Below the pieces are notes generated by a model, which was given only the letters and a program-made list of their open reading frames with translations, was not told the origin of the DNA and did no database searches. Source: a virus. Taken from it: a stretch of DNA of 21,461 nt. Within the stretch, counting starts at the first letter, position 1, and the number at the start of each line of letters is the position of its first letter. Location of the stretch: the IMG/VR virus record IMGVR_UViG_3300025146_000558, positions 1 through 21,461 of that record; one strand, given 5' to 3'. The position numbers and the translations under genes were made by a program. Below, piece by piece: positions 6,528 through 13,832 of this stretch.

Positions 6528-7916
6528 TCAGGCCTTGGGCGGGAATGGGCTCGCGGGCTTCGCCGGCGGGGGCTTGTCGGGCGCGGTGGGATCTTCGGGC
6601 GCCGCGGGGTTCTGTCCCGGCGGGACGATGGCGACGGTGGTCACGGGGCGCGTCGGCTCGGCCGTGGGCGCGTCGCCGTAGGCCATCTTCTCCGGCAGCT
6701 TGCCCGCGTTCTCCGCTTTGCGGAGCTCGGCGTCCGACCAGATGCCCATCGACCAGAGGCGCTCGTTGGTGTTGGTGCGCAGCATCCGGACCTCGGCCTG
6801 CTCCTTCTCGGTCGGCTGCCAGAGCGGCTTGAACTTCACCTGGATGGGCCGCTGCTCGGTGACGGCGAGCGTCTGCTCGAGCCGCGGGTGGATCATGGCC
6901 TGGCCGTAGGCTTCCACTTCGTCGTACCAGCCGCGGACATCGCTCTCGCCGGTGGCGTTCAGCCCCGCGGGGCTGCGCCCAAAGAGCCGCGTGACGGGCA
7001 TCCGGAACGCGCCGGCGACGGCGACCTGGATCTCTTGGAGGAGCGCAGGGATGTCCGTGAAGCTGACGGCCTCGCGGTGGTACTCCTCGCCTTGCTTTGC
7101 GTCGAGGAGCAGAAGGCGCGAGAGGCTCAGCGCCTCGTTCAGCAGATCAATCCGCGCCTGGGCGTCCGCCTGGCGCTTGCTCGCCAGGAGCTCGATGAGC
7201 CCGTGGAGCTTGAGCACCCCGACGCTCGCGAGCTGCATCAGGGTCGAGACCGCCTGCCAGGACACGCCGTAGCGCACGACGTCGTCCCACACGGGCTGGA
7301 GCACCGAGTAGCCCCAGTCCCGGTCCCGCTCGTCGGCGCCGAGCTCGGTGCCCTTGGGCAGCCCCGGGAAGCGGATCATGCGCGAATGGTGAAACCGAAG
7401 CCCCGAGCGGCGCGGGCCGGTCACTTGCCACACCTGGGGGCGGTCGAACTCGGGAGAGTCCACCATGCGATCCCGCTCGGTGCCGACCAGCTGGAAGCGG
7501 TCGAAGACCTCGAGGAACGCGACCTCCGTGCCGGCGGGGGCAGGCTCGAGCAGGTTCTGCCCGGGCGTGGCCTTGTAGCCGATGAAGAGCCCGGCGCCGC
7601 CCTTCAGATCCGCCATGTGGCACGCCCGCTGGAAGGCGCCCTCGGTGTGGGTGGCGGTGTTCAGCGCCTTGAAGCGCTCGAGCTTCTCGGTCTCCTCCAC
7701 GCCCCAGCCGCCGCGGAGCGCATCCTGGCAGCGAGCCTCGACGACCCGGCGCACGAGCCACTGGTCCTTGTAGGCGGCGGAGAGCGTGTAGTCATCGAGC
7801 GACGGGTTTGGGACGAGGACTGTCCGGTCGGTGCGCCCGCGGTCGCGTCGATCGCCGAACGAGCCGAACAGCGACCGCCAGGAATCCTGCCGGAACAGAG
7901 GGGGGAGGCCAAACAC
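6528..7916 (-). CDS. Portal protein, DUF1073 type
   Basis: This encodes 462 residues from GTG 7916; a GGAG lies only 3-4 nt upstream and no in-frame ATG is near. The portal is the dodecameric ring at one capsid vertex through which DNA is packaged by terminase. The family signature LFGRSPAGLNATGESD spans residues 311-326 and is followed by WYDEVEAYGQ. Upstream, AAYKDQWLVRRVVE at 48-60, RACHMADLKGGAGL at 97-110 and RFHHSRMIRFPG at 174-184 also fit DUF1073 portals. The last 40 residues are Pro/Ala/Thr-rich and probably disordered. It follows the large terminase gene after a 76-bp gap containing a repeated motif, and precedes minor head genes, the usual order. Confidence 0.92.
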   Translation of the reverse strand: MFGLPPLFRQDSWRSLFGSFGDRRDRGRTDRTVLVPNPSLDDYTLSAAYKDQWLVRRVVEARCQDALRGGWGVEETEKLERFKALNTATHTEGAFQRACHMADLKGGAGLFIGYKATPGQNLLEPAPAGTEVAFLEVFDRFQLVGTERDRMVDSPEFDRPQVWQVTGPRRSGLRFHHSRMIRFPGLPKGTELGADERDRDWGYSVLQPVWDDVVRYGVSWQAVSTLMQLASVGVLKLHGLIELLASKRQADAQARIDLLNEALSLSRLLLLDAKQGEEYHREAVSFTDIPALLQEIQVAVAGAFRMPVTRLFGRSPAGLNATGESDVRGWYDEVEAYGQAMIHPRLEQTLAVTEQRPIQVKFKPLWQPTEKEQAEVRMLRTNTNERLWSMGIWSDAELRKAENAGKLPEKMAYGDAPTAEPTRPVTTVAIVPPGQNPAAPEDPTAPDKPPPAKPASPFPPKA

Positions 7917-7955
7917 CTGCTCCCATTCTGGGCTCGGCCCGAGGGGTGAGTCTCA

Positions 7956-7972
7956 GGCAGAATACCCTAACG
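7956..7972 (-). promoter_or_regulatory. Repeated motif upstream of the portal gene (copy 2)
   Basis: On the minus strand this reads CGTTAGGGTATTCTGCC, 16 of 17 bases identical to the copy at 2690-2706. Its last base is 39 nt before the portal GTG, nearly the same distance as copy 1. It lies in the only sizeable gap of the structural region, just after the terminase stop. A short GCCCG/CGGGC stem (7973-7977 with 7986-7990) precedes it. A late promoter, operator or RNA-processing signal are all possible. Confidence 0.5.
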
Positions 7973-7992
7973 GCCCGCACGCGTTCGGGCGC

Positions 7993-9648
7993 CTAGTCCT
8001 CCCAGTCGTCATTGGCAGCGGCCTGCTTGGCGAGCTCGGCGACCGCCGCGTAGTACGCAGCCACGCCCTGCGTCAGGCGCGCGAGCGCCATCGAGCTCGT
8101 GTCGACCCGGTCGTCGCGCGCGCCGCGCGGGAAAGCGAGGAGCTCGCGCCGGAACGCGTCCGGGCCGGGCCCGTCGCGCCCGTCGATCGGGTCCGGCACC
8201 GTGCGCCGCCAGGGCGGCAGGAGCACCCGGCTGCCGTGGTACTCGCCCAGATTGGCCCGGTGCCGGTCGAGCTTGCCGAGCTGGGCGAGCTCCTTGCACT
8301 CGGTGTTGATTTCGTGGAACGCGACGACCTGGGCGAACTTCTTTTCGAAGCGCTGCAGGATGCCGATGCCGGCGGCCTTGGCCTCGATGATGCGCTGGGA
8401 AGCGCCCTGCCAGACGGGCATGGTTTGGGTGAGCTCGAACTGCCGCTCGCTCTCGGGCACGGTCCAGATCCCCCACACCTCGTCCATCAGGAAATACCGC
8501 GTCTCCTTGGGCCCGCGCACGAGCACCCGCGTGGGCTCCTCGCCGCGGTCGCGATCGGCCAAGGTGTTCGTGAGCTCGTACCAGGTGTCGCACTCCCCCG
8601 CGCACCAGAGCGCGCCGTGCACGGCCGAGTGGGTGGCCTCGGTGCCTTTGGCGGCGAAGTCCCAGACCTGGATCCAGTAGCCGTGCTTGGGGGGCTCGAG
8701 CCACTCGAAGCGCAGGTGCTGCTCCTCGAGCAGCCCGCCCGTGCGCGGGATCGGGTTTTGCTGGAGCTGCGCGGACGCGTGGTGGGCGAGGCCCGTCTCG
8801 AGTTCGCGCACGGCGCTCTCGGGGTAGCGCCCCGGGTGCAGGAGCTCGCCCTGGAGTTGCCTGGGGTCGGCCTTCCGCGACCGCTCGCCCCGGATCCAGT
8901 GCGCGCGCGGCTCGTACCGCATCGGCAGGCAGAGCTGCTCCCAGCCCCGGTCGAGCGCCATGCCGGCCGGATCGTTTTCGACCAGGCGCTGCATCGTGAG
9001 CATGCAGCCGAACCGTGCAGGGTCGGCGCGGCGGGTGATCATCGTGGTGTCGATCCACTGCTGAGCCTGGGCCAGGCCCGCGCCAAAGTCTCCGCTCTTG
9101 CGGACGTCGAGCACGTGCTTGGGGTTGACCGGGTCGTTCACGCTCACGTCGTGGAAGTGCCGCCCGAGGCCGCCCTTGCCCTGAGGGGAGGTGCTGAAGC
9201 GGTAGCCGCCGAGCTTCGTCCAGACGTCGCTGCGCGCGCCGGACGCGCCGTCCCGGAGCTCGGTGTGGGGCCACGCGAGGCGATAGGCGGGCGACATCAG
9301 GATCGTCTGGACCTTGAGCGCGTCGCGCAGGCACACGTCGATGTCGAACGCGCAGTTCATCCACTTGTAGCCCGGCTTCTGCGACCAGACCCAGGCCTGC
9401 AGGAACACATCGACGAGCAGCGACTTGCCCGTGCCGGGCGGCAGGTTCAAAACGCCGAAACGGAACTCTCTTCGGTGCCAGGCCTCGAGGAACTCGCACA
9501 CGGCCCCGATGTGCCAGTTGTCCTGGAAGGGCTCGGCGGGCTCGACCGCGCCCCAGAAGATGGTGACGAAGCCGCGCAGCGTCGCGCACGCGTCGCGGTA
9601 GAGCTCGGCGCGCTGGTCAGGCGGGGGGCAGCGGGCGAGCCCCGTCAC
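7993..9648 (-). CDS. terL: Terminase large subunit (packaging ATPase and nuclease)
   Basis: This encodes 551 residues from GTG 9648, overlapping the previous stop as GTGA. The N-terminal ATPase has a Walker A motif LPPGTGKS at 69-76 and a Walker B-like HDVSVNDPV at 166-174, where the usual DD is ND. The RuvC-like nuclease follows: VWDFAAKG at 328-335 supplies the first Asp, IEAKAAG at 421-427 the Glu and DDRVDTSSMAL at 512-522 the last Asp. Both domains are complete. The enzyme docks on the portal, pumps DNA into the prohead and cuts the concatemer. The gene lies between a probable small subunit and the portal gene, the classical order. Confidence 0.95.
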   Translation of the reverse strand: MTGLARCPPPDQRAELYRDACATLRGFVTIFWGAVEPAEPFQDNWHIGAVCEFLEAWHRREFRFGVLNLPPGTGKSLLVDVFLQAWVWSQKPGYKWMNCAFDIDVCLRDALKVQTILMSPAYRLAWPHTELRDGASGARSDVWTKLGGYRFSTSPQGKGGLGRHFHDVSVNDPVNPKHVLDVRKSGDFGAGLAQAQQWIDTTMITRRADPARFGCMLTMQRLVENDPAGMALDRGWEQLCLPMRYEPRAHWIRGERSRKADPRQLQGELLHPGRYPESAVRELETGLAHHASAQLQQNPIPRTGGLLEEQHLRFEWLEPPKHGYWIQVWDFAAKGTEATHSAVHGALWCAGECDTWYELTNTLADRDRGEEPTRVLVRGPKETRYFLMDEVWGIWTVPESERQFELTQTMPVWQGASQRIIEAKAAGIGILQRFEKKFAQVVAFHEINTECKELAQLGKLDRHRANLGEYHGSRVLLPPWRRTVPDPIDGRDGPGPDAFRRELLAFPRGARDDRVDTSSMALARLTQGVAAYYAAVAELAKQAAANDDWED

Positions 9649-10019
9649 GCGTAGTCCACTTTCAGCAGCAGCGCCGCCAGCTGCACGCGCTCATCGGGCG
9701 AGAGCCGCGAGTAGTCCGCTTGCGCCGAGTCCTCTGCGCCTCGCCTCGCTGCCGCCCCGAGTTCGGTCGCCAGGCGCAGGAGCGCGATGCAGTCGCTCAT
9801 CGACACCGTGCCCGGCCGCAGCCCCGCCCGCCAGGCGAGCTCTCGGCGCAGGATGACCACCGCGTCCTGGGCGATGCGGGTGAGCGCCTGCTCGGCCGTC
9901 TCGGTCGGTGGCGCGAGCTCGGCGGCAGGCTCGGCCCCGACCCGGGCCCTGCGCTTCTTGCGCTTCGGTTTCCTGGCGGAAGTCGGGGCCGGCTTGGCCT
10001 TGGCCCGGCGCCGGATCAC
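9645..10019 (-). CDS. Putative terminase small subunit (by position)
   Basis: This encodes 124 residues if translation begins at GTG 10019, which overlaps the preceding stop as GTGA. The N-terminal 30 residues are strongly basic (RRRAKAKPAPTSARKPKRKK and on) and would bind DNA. A helical segment follows (TAEQALTRIAQDAVVILRREL), then SMSDCIALLRLATELGAAAR and a C-terminal helix ending VDYA. It overlaps the terminase large subunit gene as GTGA. Small terminase subunits recognise the packaging site and are typically encoded here, but I see no recognisable helix-turn-helix, so the call rests on context, size and basic N-terminus. The gene immediately upstream is the other candidate. Confidence 0.5.
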   Translation of the reverse strand: MIRRRAKAKPAPTSARKPKRKKRRARVGAEPAAELAPPTETAEQALTRIAQDAVVILRRELAWRAGLRPGTVSMSDCIALLRLATELGAAARRGAEDSAQADYSRLSPDERVQLAALLLKVDYA

Positions 10020-10324
10020 TGCCGCTCCTGGACCCACCAGCGCGCGAACCCCTTGCGGTCGATTCCTGCCGCGCAGAGCACCCTGCCGCGCTCGTCGGGG
10101 CCGAGGCGTGCGACGACCCGGGCGACCTCCGTGAAGGCGCGCGCGTGGGCCAGGACGGGCTTCATGGCCCGGGCCTGGGCGGAGGTGACAGGGCCGAGCT
10201 CCAGCTCCTGCGCCGCCAGCACGGCGTCGATCACCCGGCGCCGGACGAGCAGCGGCAACGCGTCCCGGATCTGCCCGCCCAGCCCGGTCGGCGTTGATCG
10301 GCGTCGGTCGGCGTTGGTCGGCAC
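10016..10324 (-). CDS. Small helical protein of unknown function upstream of terminase
   Basis: This encodes 102 residues if GTG 10324 is the start; CAGG lies about 6 nt upstream. The first 15 codons run through a 10-bp tandem repeat. After that the protein is helical: IRDALPLLVRRRVIDAVLAA, then AFTEVARVVARLG, ending in AGIDRKGFARWWVQERQ. No family is recognised. Overlap with the next gene as GTGA ties it to terminase genes, so it could be the true small terminase subunit or a packaging accessory protein. The start is uncertain because no ATG occurs before residue 66 or so. Confidence 0.5.
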   Translation of the reverse strand: MPTNADRRRSTPTGLGGQIRDALPLLVRRRVIDAVLAAQELELGPVTSAQARAMKPVLAHARAFTEVARVVARLGPDERGRVLCAAGIDRKGFARWWVQERQ

Positions 10325-10325
10325 G
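10286..10325. repeat. 10-bp tandem repeat, four units
   Basis: On the plus strand four consecutive 10-bp units occur: GGTCGGCGTT, GATCGGCGTC, GGTCGGCGTT and GGTCGGCACG. The first and third are identical and the others differ by 2 or 3 bases. A 10-bp period places each unit on the same face of the helix, as at protein-binding arrays. The position, two genes upstream of the large terminase, suits a packaging (pac) site or operator, but this is not shown. Confidence 0.6.
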
Positions 10326-10374
10326 TCTGCCTGTAGTCTGGCCCGCGGGGGGCGCGGGCGCCCACGGGCGCGGC

Positions 10375-10599
10375 TCAGCGGCGCGCGGAGTGGCGGGCCA
10401 CGCTCGGGCGGGGCTGCTGCGCCGCAGGCCGCAGCACGTCGTTGGCGGGCGGGGGCTTGCCGAAGCTCGCCAGCCAGGCGCGCAGGCTGCGCGCGGAGGC
10501 CTCCAGCTGCCAGAGCCGGAAGCAGCTCGGGCACATCGCGCCCTCGGTGCACTCGGCTGGGCACCAGCTAGTGCAGGGGCTCTGTGGGGTGGCGACCAT
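10375..10599 (-). CDS. Small Cys-rich, probable zinc-binding protein
   Basis: This encodes 74 residues from ATG 10599. Five cysteines lie close together in SPCTSWCPAECTEGAMCPSC, suggesting a small zinc-binding knuckle, followed by a helix (FRLWQLEASARSLRAWLASF) and a basic tail. An in-frame GTG at 10665 would add 22 residues and overlap the preceding gene, but those codons have poor third-position G/C bias, so I prefer the ATG. There is no Shine-Dalgarno sequence before it. A sigma-70-like promoter predicts a transcript beginning almost at the start codon, so translation might be leaderless. No specific function is recognised. Confidence 0.5.
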   Translation of the reverse strand: MVATPQSPCTSWCPAECTEGAMCPSCFRLWQLEASARSLRAWLASFGKPPPANDVLRPAAQQPRPSVARHSARR

Positions 10600-10608
10600 C
10601 ACCGTTCG

Positions 10609-10637
10609 ATTGTGGGTCGCCTCTGCTGCCTTGTCAA
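10609..10637 (-). promoter_or_regulatory. Candidate sigma-70 promoter
   Basis: On the minus strand a perfect TTGACA (10637-10632) is followed after 17 bp by CACAAT (10614-10609), matching four of six bases of TATAAT. Such an A/T-containing pair stands out in this sequence. Transcription would start near 10602, about at the ATG/GTG of the next gene, and would run toward the terminase. It overlaps the stop of the upstream gene. Confidence 0.4.
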
Positions 10638-10939
10638 CTTGGCAGCCGGCTCGACAGGTTGTCACGGGACCGCCGCCCGTCCTCGGGATAGGCCTGCTGG
10701 TGGCAGCGCATGCAGCAGACCCGGCGCGTGTCCGGGGCCAGCCCGGAGACCACCAGGTCGAGGGCGCGACTCGCGGTGCTGCACCATCGGCAACGCGTGA
10801 ACGGGTAAGGGAGCGAGCTTGCCGCCTGCTGGCTGCCGCCCTCGTCCTCCCAGGTCTCGACCGGAGCCATCTCGCGCCGCACGATACCCGCGGCCTGCTC
10901 GGCGATCCAGTCCTCCCACTGCTGGGCGGCGCCCGTCAC
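10634..10939 (-). CDS. Small zinc-finger-like protein
   Basis: This encodes 101 residues from GTG 10939, overlapping the endonuclease stop as GTGA; this overlap decides the start. Residues 1-25 form a helix (AAQQWEDWIAEQAAGIVRRE). Then CRWC and, about 22 residues later, CCMRCHQQ give a four-cysteine zinc-binding pair, as in small treble-clef or ribbon proteins of phages. The C-terminus is short and basic. It may bind nucleic acid or a host protein; no named family is recognised. Confidence 0.6.
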   Translation of the reverse strand: MTGAAQQWEDWIAEQAAGIVRREMAPVETWEDEGGSQQAASSLPYPFTRCRWCSTASRALDLVVSGLAPDTRRVCCMRCHQQAYPEDGRRSRDNLSSRLPS

Positions 10940-11295
10940 TGAGCGCACAGAATCTCCTTCACCAGCTGCACCCACTCGCGCGCCTGCTGCTTGTCGGTGG
11001 CCGGGAAGCGCAGGACGCGCCAGCCGAGCCGCACCGCCTCGTTGTGCTTCTCGCAGTCCCTGCGCACGCCGTCGACCGTCTGGTGCCTGCCTGGCGTCCC
11101 TGGGTTGCCGCGTGCCCGCCCGTCGATCTCCACCGCGACCTTGGCCGCAGGGAACGCGAAGTCGAAGCGCCATTTGCGCGTCGGGTGGAACACGTACTCG
11201 CTCACCAGGTCCGCGCCGGGCAGTGGCGCCATCCGCCAGGCGAGTTCGAAGTTGCGCTCGGCCTGGCTCCCCAGGCCCAGAGCTTCCCGCGACAC
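10936..11295 (-). CDS. PD-(D/E)XK endonuclease, DUF559/Vsr-like
   Basis: This encodes 119 residues from GTG 11295. ERNFELAWRM contributes a conserved Glu at 13; RFDFAFP has Asp45 and VAVEIDG has Glu56 and Asp58, the core of the DUF559/very-short-patch-repair fold. HNEAVRLGWRVLRFPA at 84-99 is the following conserved helix and strand. Such enzymes nick or cut DNA; here a role in recombination or junction processing fits the nearby nuclease and annealing genes. A consensus AAGGAGGG lies 13 nt before GTG but only 4 nt before a CTG (11304-11302) that overlaps the previous stop as CTGA, so a CTG start adding 3 residues is possible. Confidence 0.7.
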   Translation of the reverse strand: MSREALGLGSQAERNFELAWRMAPLPGADLVSEYVFHPTRKWRFDFAFPAAKVAVEIDGRARGNPGTPGRHQTVDGVRRDCEKHNEAVRLGWRVLRFPATDKQQAREWVQLVKEILCAQ

Positions 11296-11300
11296 GCGCG

Positions 11301-11501
11301 TCAGCGGCCCTCCTTGCGCTTCAGCGCCTCGTCGAAGGCCTCGCCGGCTTCCTTGCTCACGTTGCCCTGGATCCAGCCCAGCGCAAACGCCCTCCGGAGA
11401 CGGGACTCCTTTGGCGCGTCGTCCCTGTCGAGAGCCGTTGCGATGTCGCCCAGGACGCTCTCGAGCCATTGGCGCGCGCCCTGCGGCGGGAGGGCGCTCA
11501 C
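11301..11501 (-). CDS. Small unknown protein
   Basis: This encodes 66 residues from GTG 11501, overlapping the previous stop as GTGA. It is mostly helical and charged: ARQWLESVLGDIATALDRDD, then RLRRAFALGWIQGNVSKEAG and a Lys/Glu-rich end. No motif is recognised. The pattern of coupled starts on both sides and the strong third-position G/C bias support it as a gene of the recombination region. Confidence 0.55.
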   Translation of the reverse strand: MSALPPQGARQWLESVLGDIATALDRDDAPKESRLRRAFALGWIQGNVSKEAGEAFDEALKRKEGR

Positions 11502-11848
11502 CTGGGTGCCCCCAGGGCGTCGTGCACTTCCTTGGTCTGCTCGGGCGTCAGCAGCGCCGCGTTCATGAGCCAGCCGACGAGCGAGGCGTGCCGCCACTCC
11601 GGCGGAAACAGGCGTGGGTACTCCGAGCGCGACCACTCGACCATCAGATCGGCGAGCCAGTGAGCGCGCGTCGGGCAGGCCCGGTGCTGCTCGTCCGCCA
11701 GGGCGCGCGCGGTGGCGAGGGTAGCCTGCCGGTCCGCTGCAGCTTCGTCCTGGACGCGCGCGAGCTCGGCCTGCAGCCGCTCGACTTCGGCCGAGCGCCG
11801 CTGGAGCGCCGCCTGCAGAATCTGCCGCTCGTCCAAGTGCTCGCTCAC
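11498..11848 (-). CDS. Unknown protein with N-terminal coiled coil
   Basis: This encodes 116 residues from GTG 11848, overlapping the stop of the RecT-like gene as GTGA. Residues 5-55 are a likely coiled coil (ERQILQAALQRRSAEVERLQ and on, rich in Ala, Glu, Gln and Arg). The rest contains Trp-rich helices (HWLADLMVEWSRSEYPRLF; HASLVGWLMNAALL). The family is not recognised. Coupling to the annealing protein suggests a partner in recombination or replication, but no direct evidence exists. Confidence 0.55.
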   Translation of the reverse strand: MSEHLDERQILQAALQRRSAEVERLQAELARVQDEAAADRQATLATARALADEQHRACPTRAHWLADLMVEWSRSEYPRLFPPEWRHASLVGWLMNAALLTPEQTKEVHDALGAPR

Positions 11849-12705
11849 GTGATCCGCCCGTCGTCCTCGGGGCTGGCCTCCTGCGCCTTCGGCTGCGCCG
11901 TTGCCTGCGGGGCTGGCGTCGCCGGCGGCGTCTCCGGCGCGGGGGCGGGCGCGGGCCGCTTGCCGTTCATTTTGATGCGCCTGCCGTCCGGGGTGCCCTC
12001 CGGCACGGGCGTGGGCACGGGCTCGCCCGTGGTGGTGATGGGCTCCTCGCCGATCTCGCCGTCGACCGCGCCGAACGTGCTGCCGTTGACGCGCTGGTAG
12101 ACGCGAAACAGCATCTTGCGCTCGGCCTTGCCGAGGACGGCGTCGGCGCCCATGCCGGCGTGGACCTTGATCGGGATGCGCAGGTCGGTGCCGTCCTTCT
12201 CCTGGGCGCAGCGCAGCACCATCTCCTTGCCGTTCAGCCGCCAGCTGGCGACGTAGGGCACGAGCGCGCCCTTGTCGCCGACGCTCTGCGGCACGCCCGC
12301 CTGGAGCACGAGATCCGTCAGCCCCGGGTACTGGGCGAGCTTGCGCGCCCAGCCGGCCTTGGCCCCGTAGAAGCCGCCGGCGATGACGTTGAACTCGTTG
12401 CCGACGACGCTGAAGCCGCGCAGCATCGCCTCGATGCAGCAGTCGCGGACGACCGCGAGCCCGTACCTGCGGCCGTCCTTGTCGTGGTCGAGGTCGGTCA
12501 GGAATCCCAGTTTGGTTCCCATCAGGGGCATGAGCGTCGACTGGACGAACTGGTCGGTCAGCGCAGCGCGCAGCGCGCTGATGCCGTGCGCCATGCGCAC
12601 GGCCTGCATGAACGTGGGCAGGCTGCTGATGGCCTCCACGCCGCACTCGCCGATGGCGAGCTCGATGGCCTGGGATACTTTCTGGATCGCTTCGTTGCTG
12701 CTCAT
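11845..12705 (-). CDS. RecT-like single-strand annealing protein
   Basis: This encodes 286 residues from ATG 12705, overlapping the nuclease stop as ATGA. Residues about 50-180 resemble phage RecT-type recombinases: STLMPLMGTKLGFLTD at 56-71, RDCCIEAMLRGFSVVGNEFN at 87-106, then IAGGFYGAKAGWARKLAQYP, and GADAVLGKAERKMLFRVYQR further on. Such proteins coat and anneal single-stranded DNA during phage recombination. The last 60 residues are Pro/Ala-rich and probably disordered. The nuclease gene directly upstream would supply resected ends, so the two form an exonuclease/annealase pair. A longer in-frame extension upstream is rejected because it would cover the nuclease gene. Confidence 0.65.
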   Translation of the reverse strand: MSSNEAIQKVSQAIELAIGECGVEAISSLPTFMQAVRMAHGISALRAALTDQFVQSTLMPLMGTKLGFLTDLDHDKDGRRYGLAVVRDCCIEAMLRGFSVVGNEFNVIAGGFYGAKAGWARKLAQYPGLTDLVLQAGVPQSVGDKGALVPYVASWRLNGKEMVLRCAQEKDGTDLRIPIKVHAGMGADAVLGKAERKMLFRVYQRVNGSTFGAVDGEIGEEPITTTGEPVPTPVPEGTPDGRRIKMNGKRPAPAPAPETPPATPAPQATAQPKAQEASPEDDGRIT

Positions 12706-13832
12706 GCTTGCCTCCTGACAACCAGCGACGCGCTGGCGCTCGTTTCGATGGCGCCTGCCTTGGCGAGCTTGTCGCCGAGCTCGCGCACGGCCTTGGCGGC
12801 CTGGCCTTTGACGGCCCGCTTGGACACCAGGCTCTCGGCCTTGGCGAGCGAGATGCTGATGACCTGGGCCAGGTCCTCGTCCTCGGGGAACTCCTCCTGC
12901 AGCACCGGGAATGCCTGCAGCACGTTCAGGTGCCGCTTCTCCGAGAGCTGGATCTCCAGGCGCTTGGCCTCGCCCTCGACGGGGCCGCCCCGGATGACCT
13001 CGTCCTTGATGGCCTGGATGACTCGCCCCGCCTGCTTCTCCGCTCGGCGCGCGATTTCGAGCAGCGCCACCGCCTTGTCGGGCTCGGCCCGCACGAGCGC
13101 GCGCACGGTCTCTGCGTCCTCCAGGCGCCCAGGCAGATCCTGATCCATCAGGATGGCCATGTCGCGCCGCGCGAGGGCGTTGGCCGCCACGCACTCGTGG
13201 CTGCGGGGGCAGTACTGGCAGTGCGTGCCCGGCCGGAAGACGCCGTCCCACTGGACGAGTTCCTGCTCGACGCGAGCGAGCCAGTCGAAGAGCCCGGCCC
13301 GCGTCATGGTGTGGGGCTCGTACTCCTGCTCGCGCACCCACAAGATCCCGGACTCGGCCGAGACCGCCTGCGGCGTTTTCAGCAGCCCGAGCGCGCAGTA
13401 GCCGAGCAGCTGCTCGCGGTAGTTCGAGTCGAGGCGCCCGAGCTTCCAGTCCGCGACGCGCAGCACGGTGGCGCTCGCGGCCATCACGTCCGCGTGCCCG
13501 GTCAGCAGCACCGGGCCGATCTCGTGTTTCATTTCCACCTCGGCAGAGGCGTTCGGGAAGCTCTCCCTGACCTGCTGCCAGAGCTTCACCCCGAGCGCGA
13601 GCATCACCCGGAGCTCGGCCGCGTCCACCTCGTGCTTCTGCGCGAGCGCCGGCACGGCGTCCCAGTCGATCCTGCCCGTGCGGACGAGCTCGGCGAGCCC
13701 CTCGTGCCCCGCAGTGCCGACGTCGGCGGCCTCGTGGGACTCGTTCACCGGCACCGCGCCCGGCCGCGCGCTGCCGGGGCAGCGGAAGGCGAGCGGCAAG
13801 GCCGAGCACCGCAGCTGAATCAGATCCGTCAT
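12702..13832 (-). CDS. RecB/Cas4-family PD-(D/E)XK exonuclease with probable Fe-S cluster (DUF2800-like)
   Basis: This encodes 376 residues from ATG 13832, overlapping the previous stop as ATGA. The motifs are in order: CPGS with Cys18, GTAGHEGLAEL with His43, GHADV with Asp115, ADWKLGR with Asp128 and Lys130, and QLLGYCAL with Gln141 and Tyr145. Together they match RecB-type nucleases. Cys18 plus C205-x2-C208-x5-C214 give the four-cysteine arrangement that holds a [4Fe-4S] cluster in AddB and Cas4. The C-terminal third is helical and charged. It probably resects phage DNA ends for the adjacent RecT-like protein. An Fe-S cluster is inferred from cysteine spacing only. Confidence 0.75.
   Translation of the reverse strand: MTDLIQLRCSALPLAFRCPGSARPGAVPVNESHEAADVGTAGHEGLAELVRTGRIDWDAVPALAQKHEVDAAELRVMLALGVKLWQQVRESFPNASAEVEMKHEIGPVLLTGHADVMAASATVLRVADWKLGRLDSNYREQLLGYCALGLLKTPQAVSAESGILWVREQEYEPHTMTRAGLFDWLARVEQELVQWDGVFRPGTHCQYCPRSHECVAANALARRDMAILMDQDLPGRLEDAETVRALVRAEPDKAVALLEIARRAEKQAGRVIQAIKDEVIRGGPVEGEAKRLEIQLSEKRHLNVLQAFPVLQEEFPEDEDLAQVISISLAKAESLVSKRAVKGQAAKAVRELGDKLAKAGAIETSASASLVVRRQA

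Noticed and set aside
6066-7949. Plus-strand open frame of about 620 codons
   Set aside because: It is the mirror of the portal gene, whose family signature is unmistakable on the minus strand.
7831-9654. Plus-strand open frame of about 600 codons
   Set aside because: It lies opposite the large terminase; low-complexity composition and no motif.
9841-9960. A classical helix-turn-helix in the putative small terminase
   Set aside because: The segment is helical but lacks the spacing of a convincing helix-turn-helix, so the small-terminase call is left to context.
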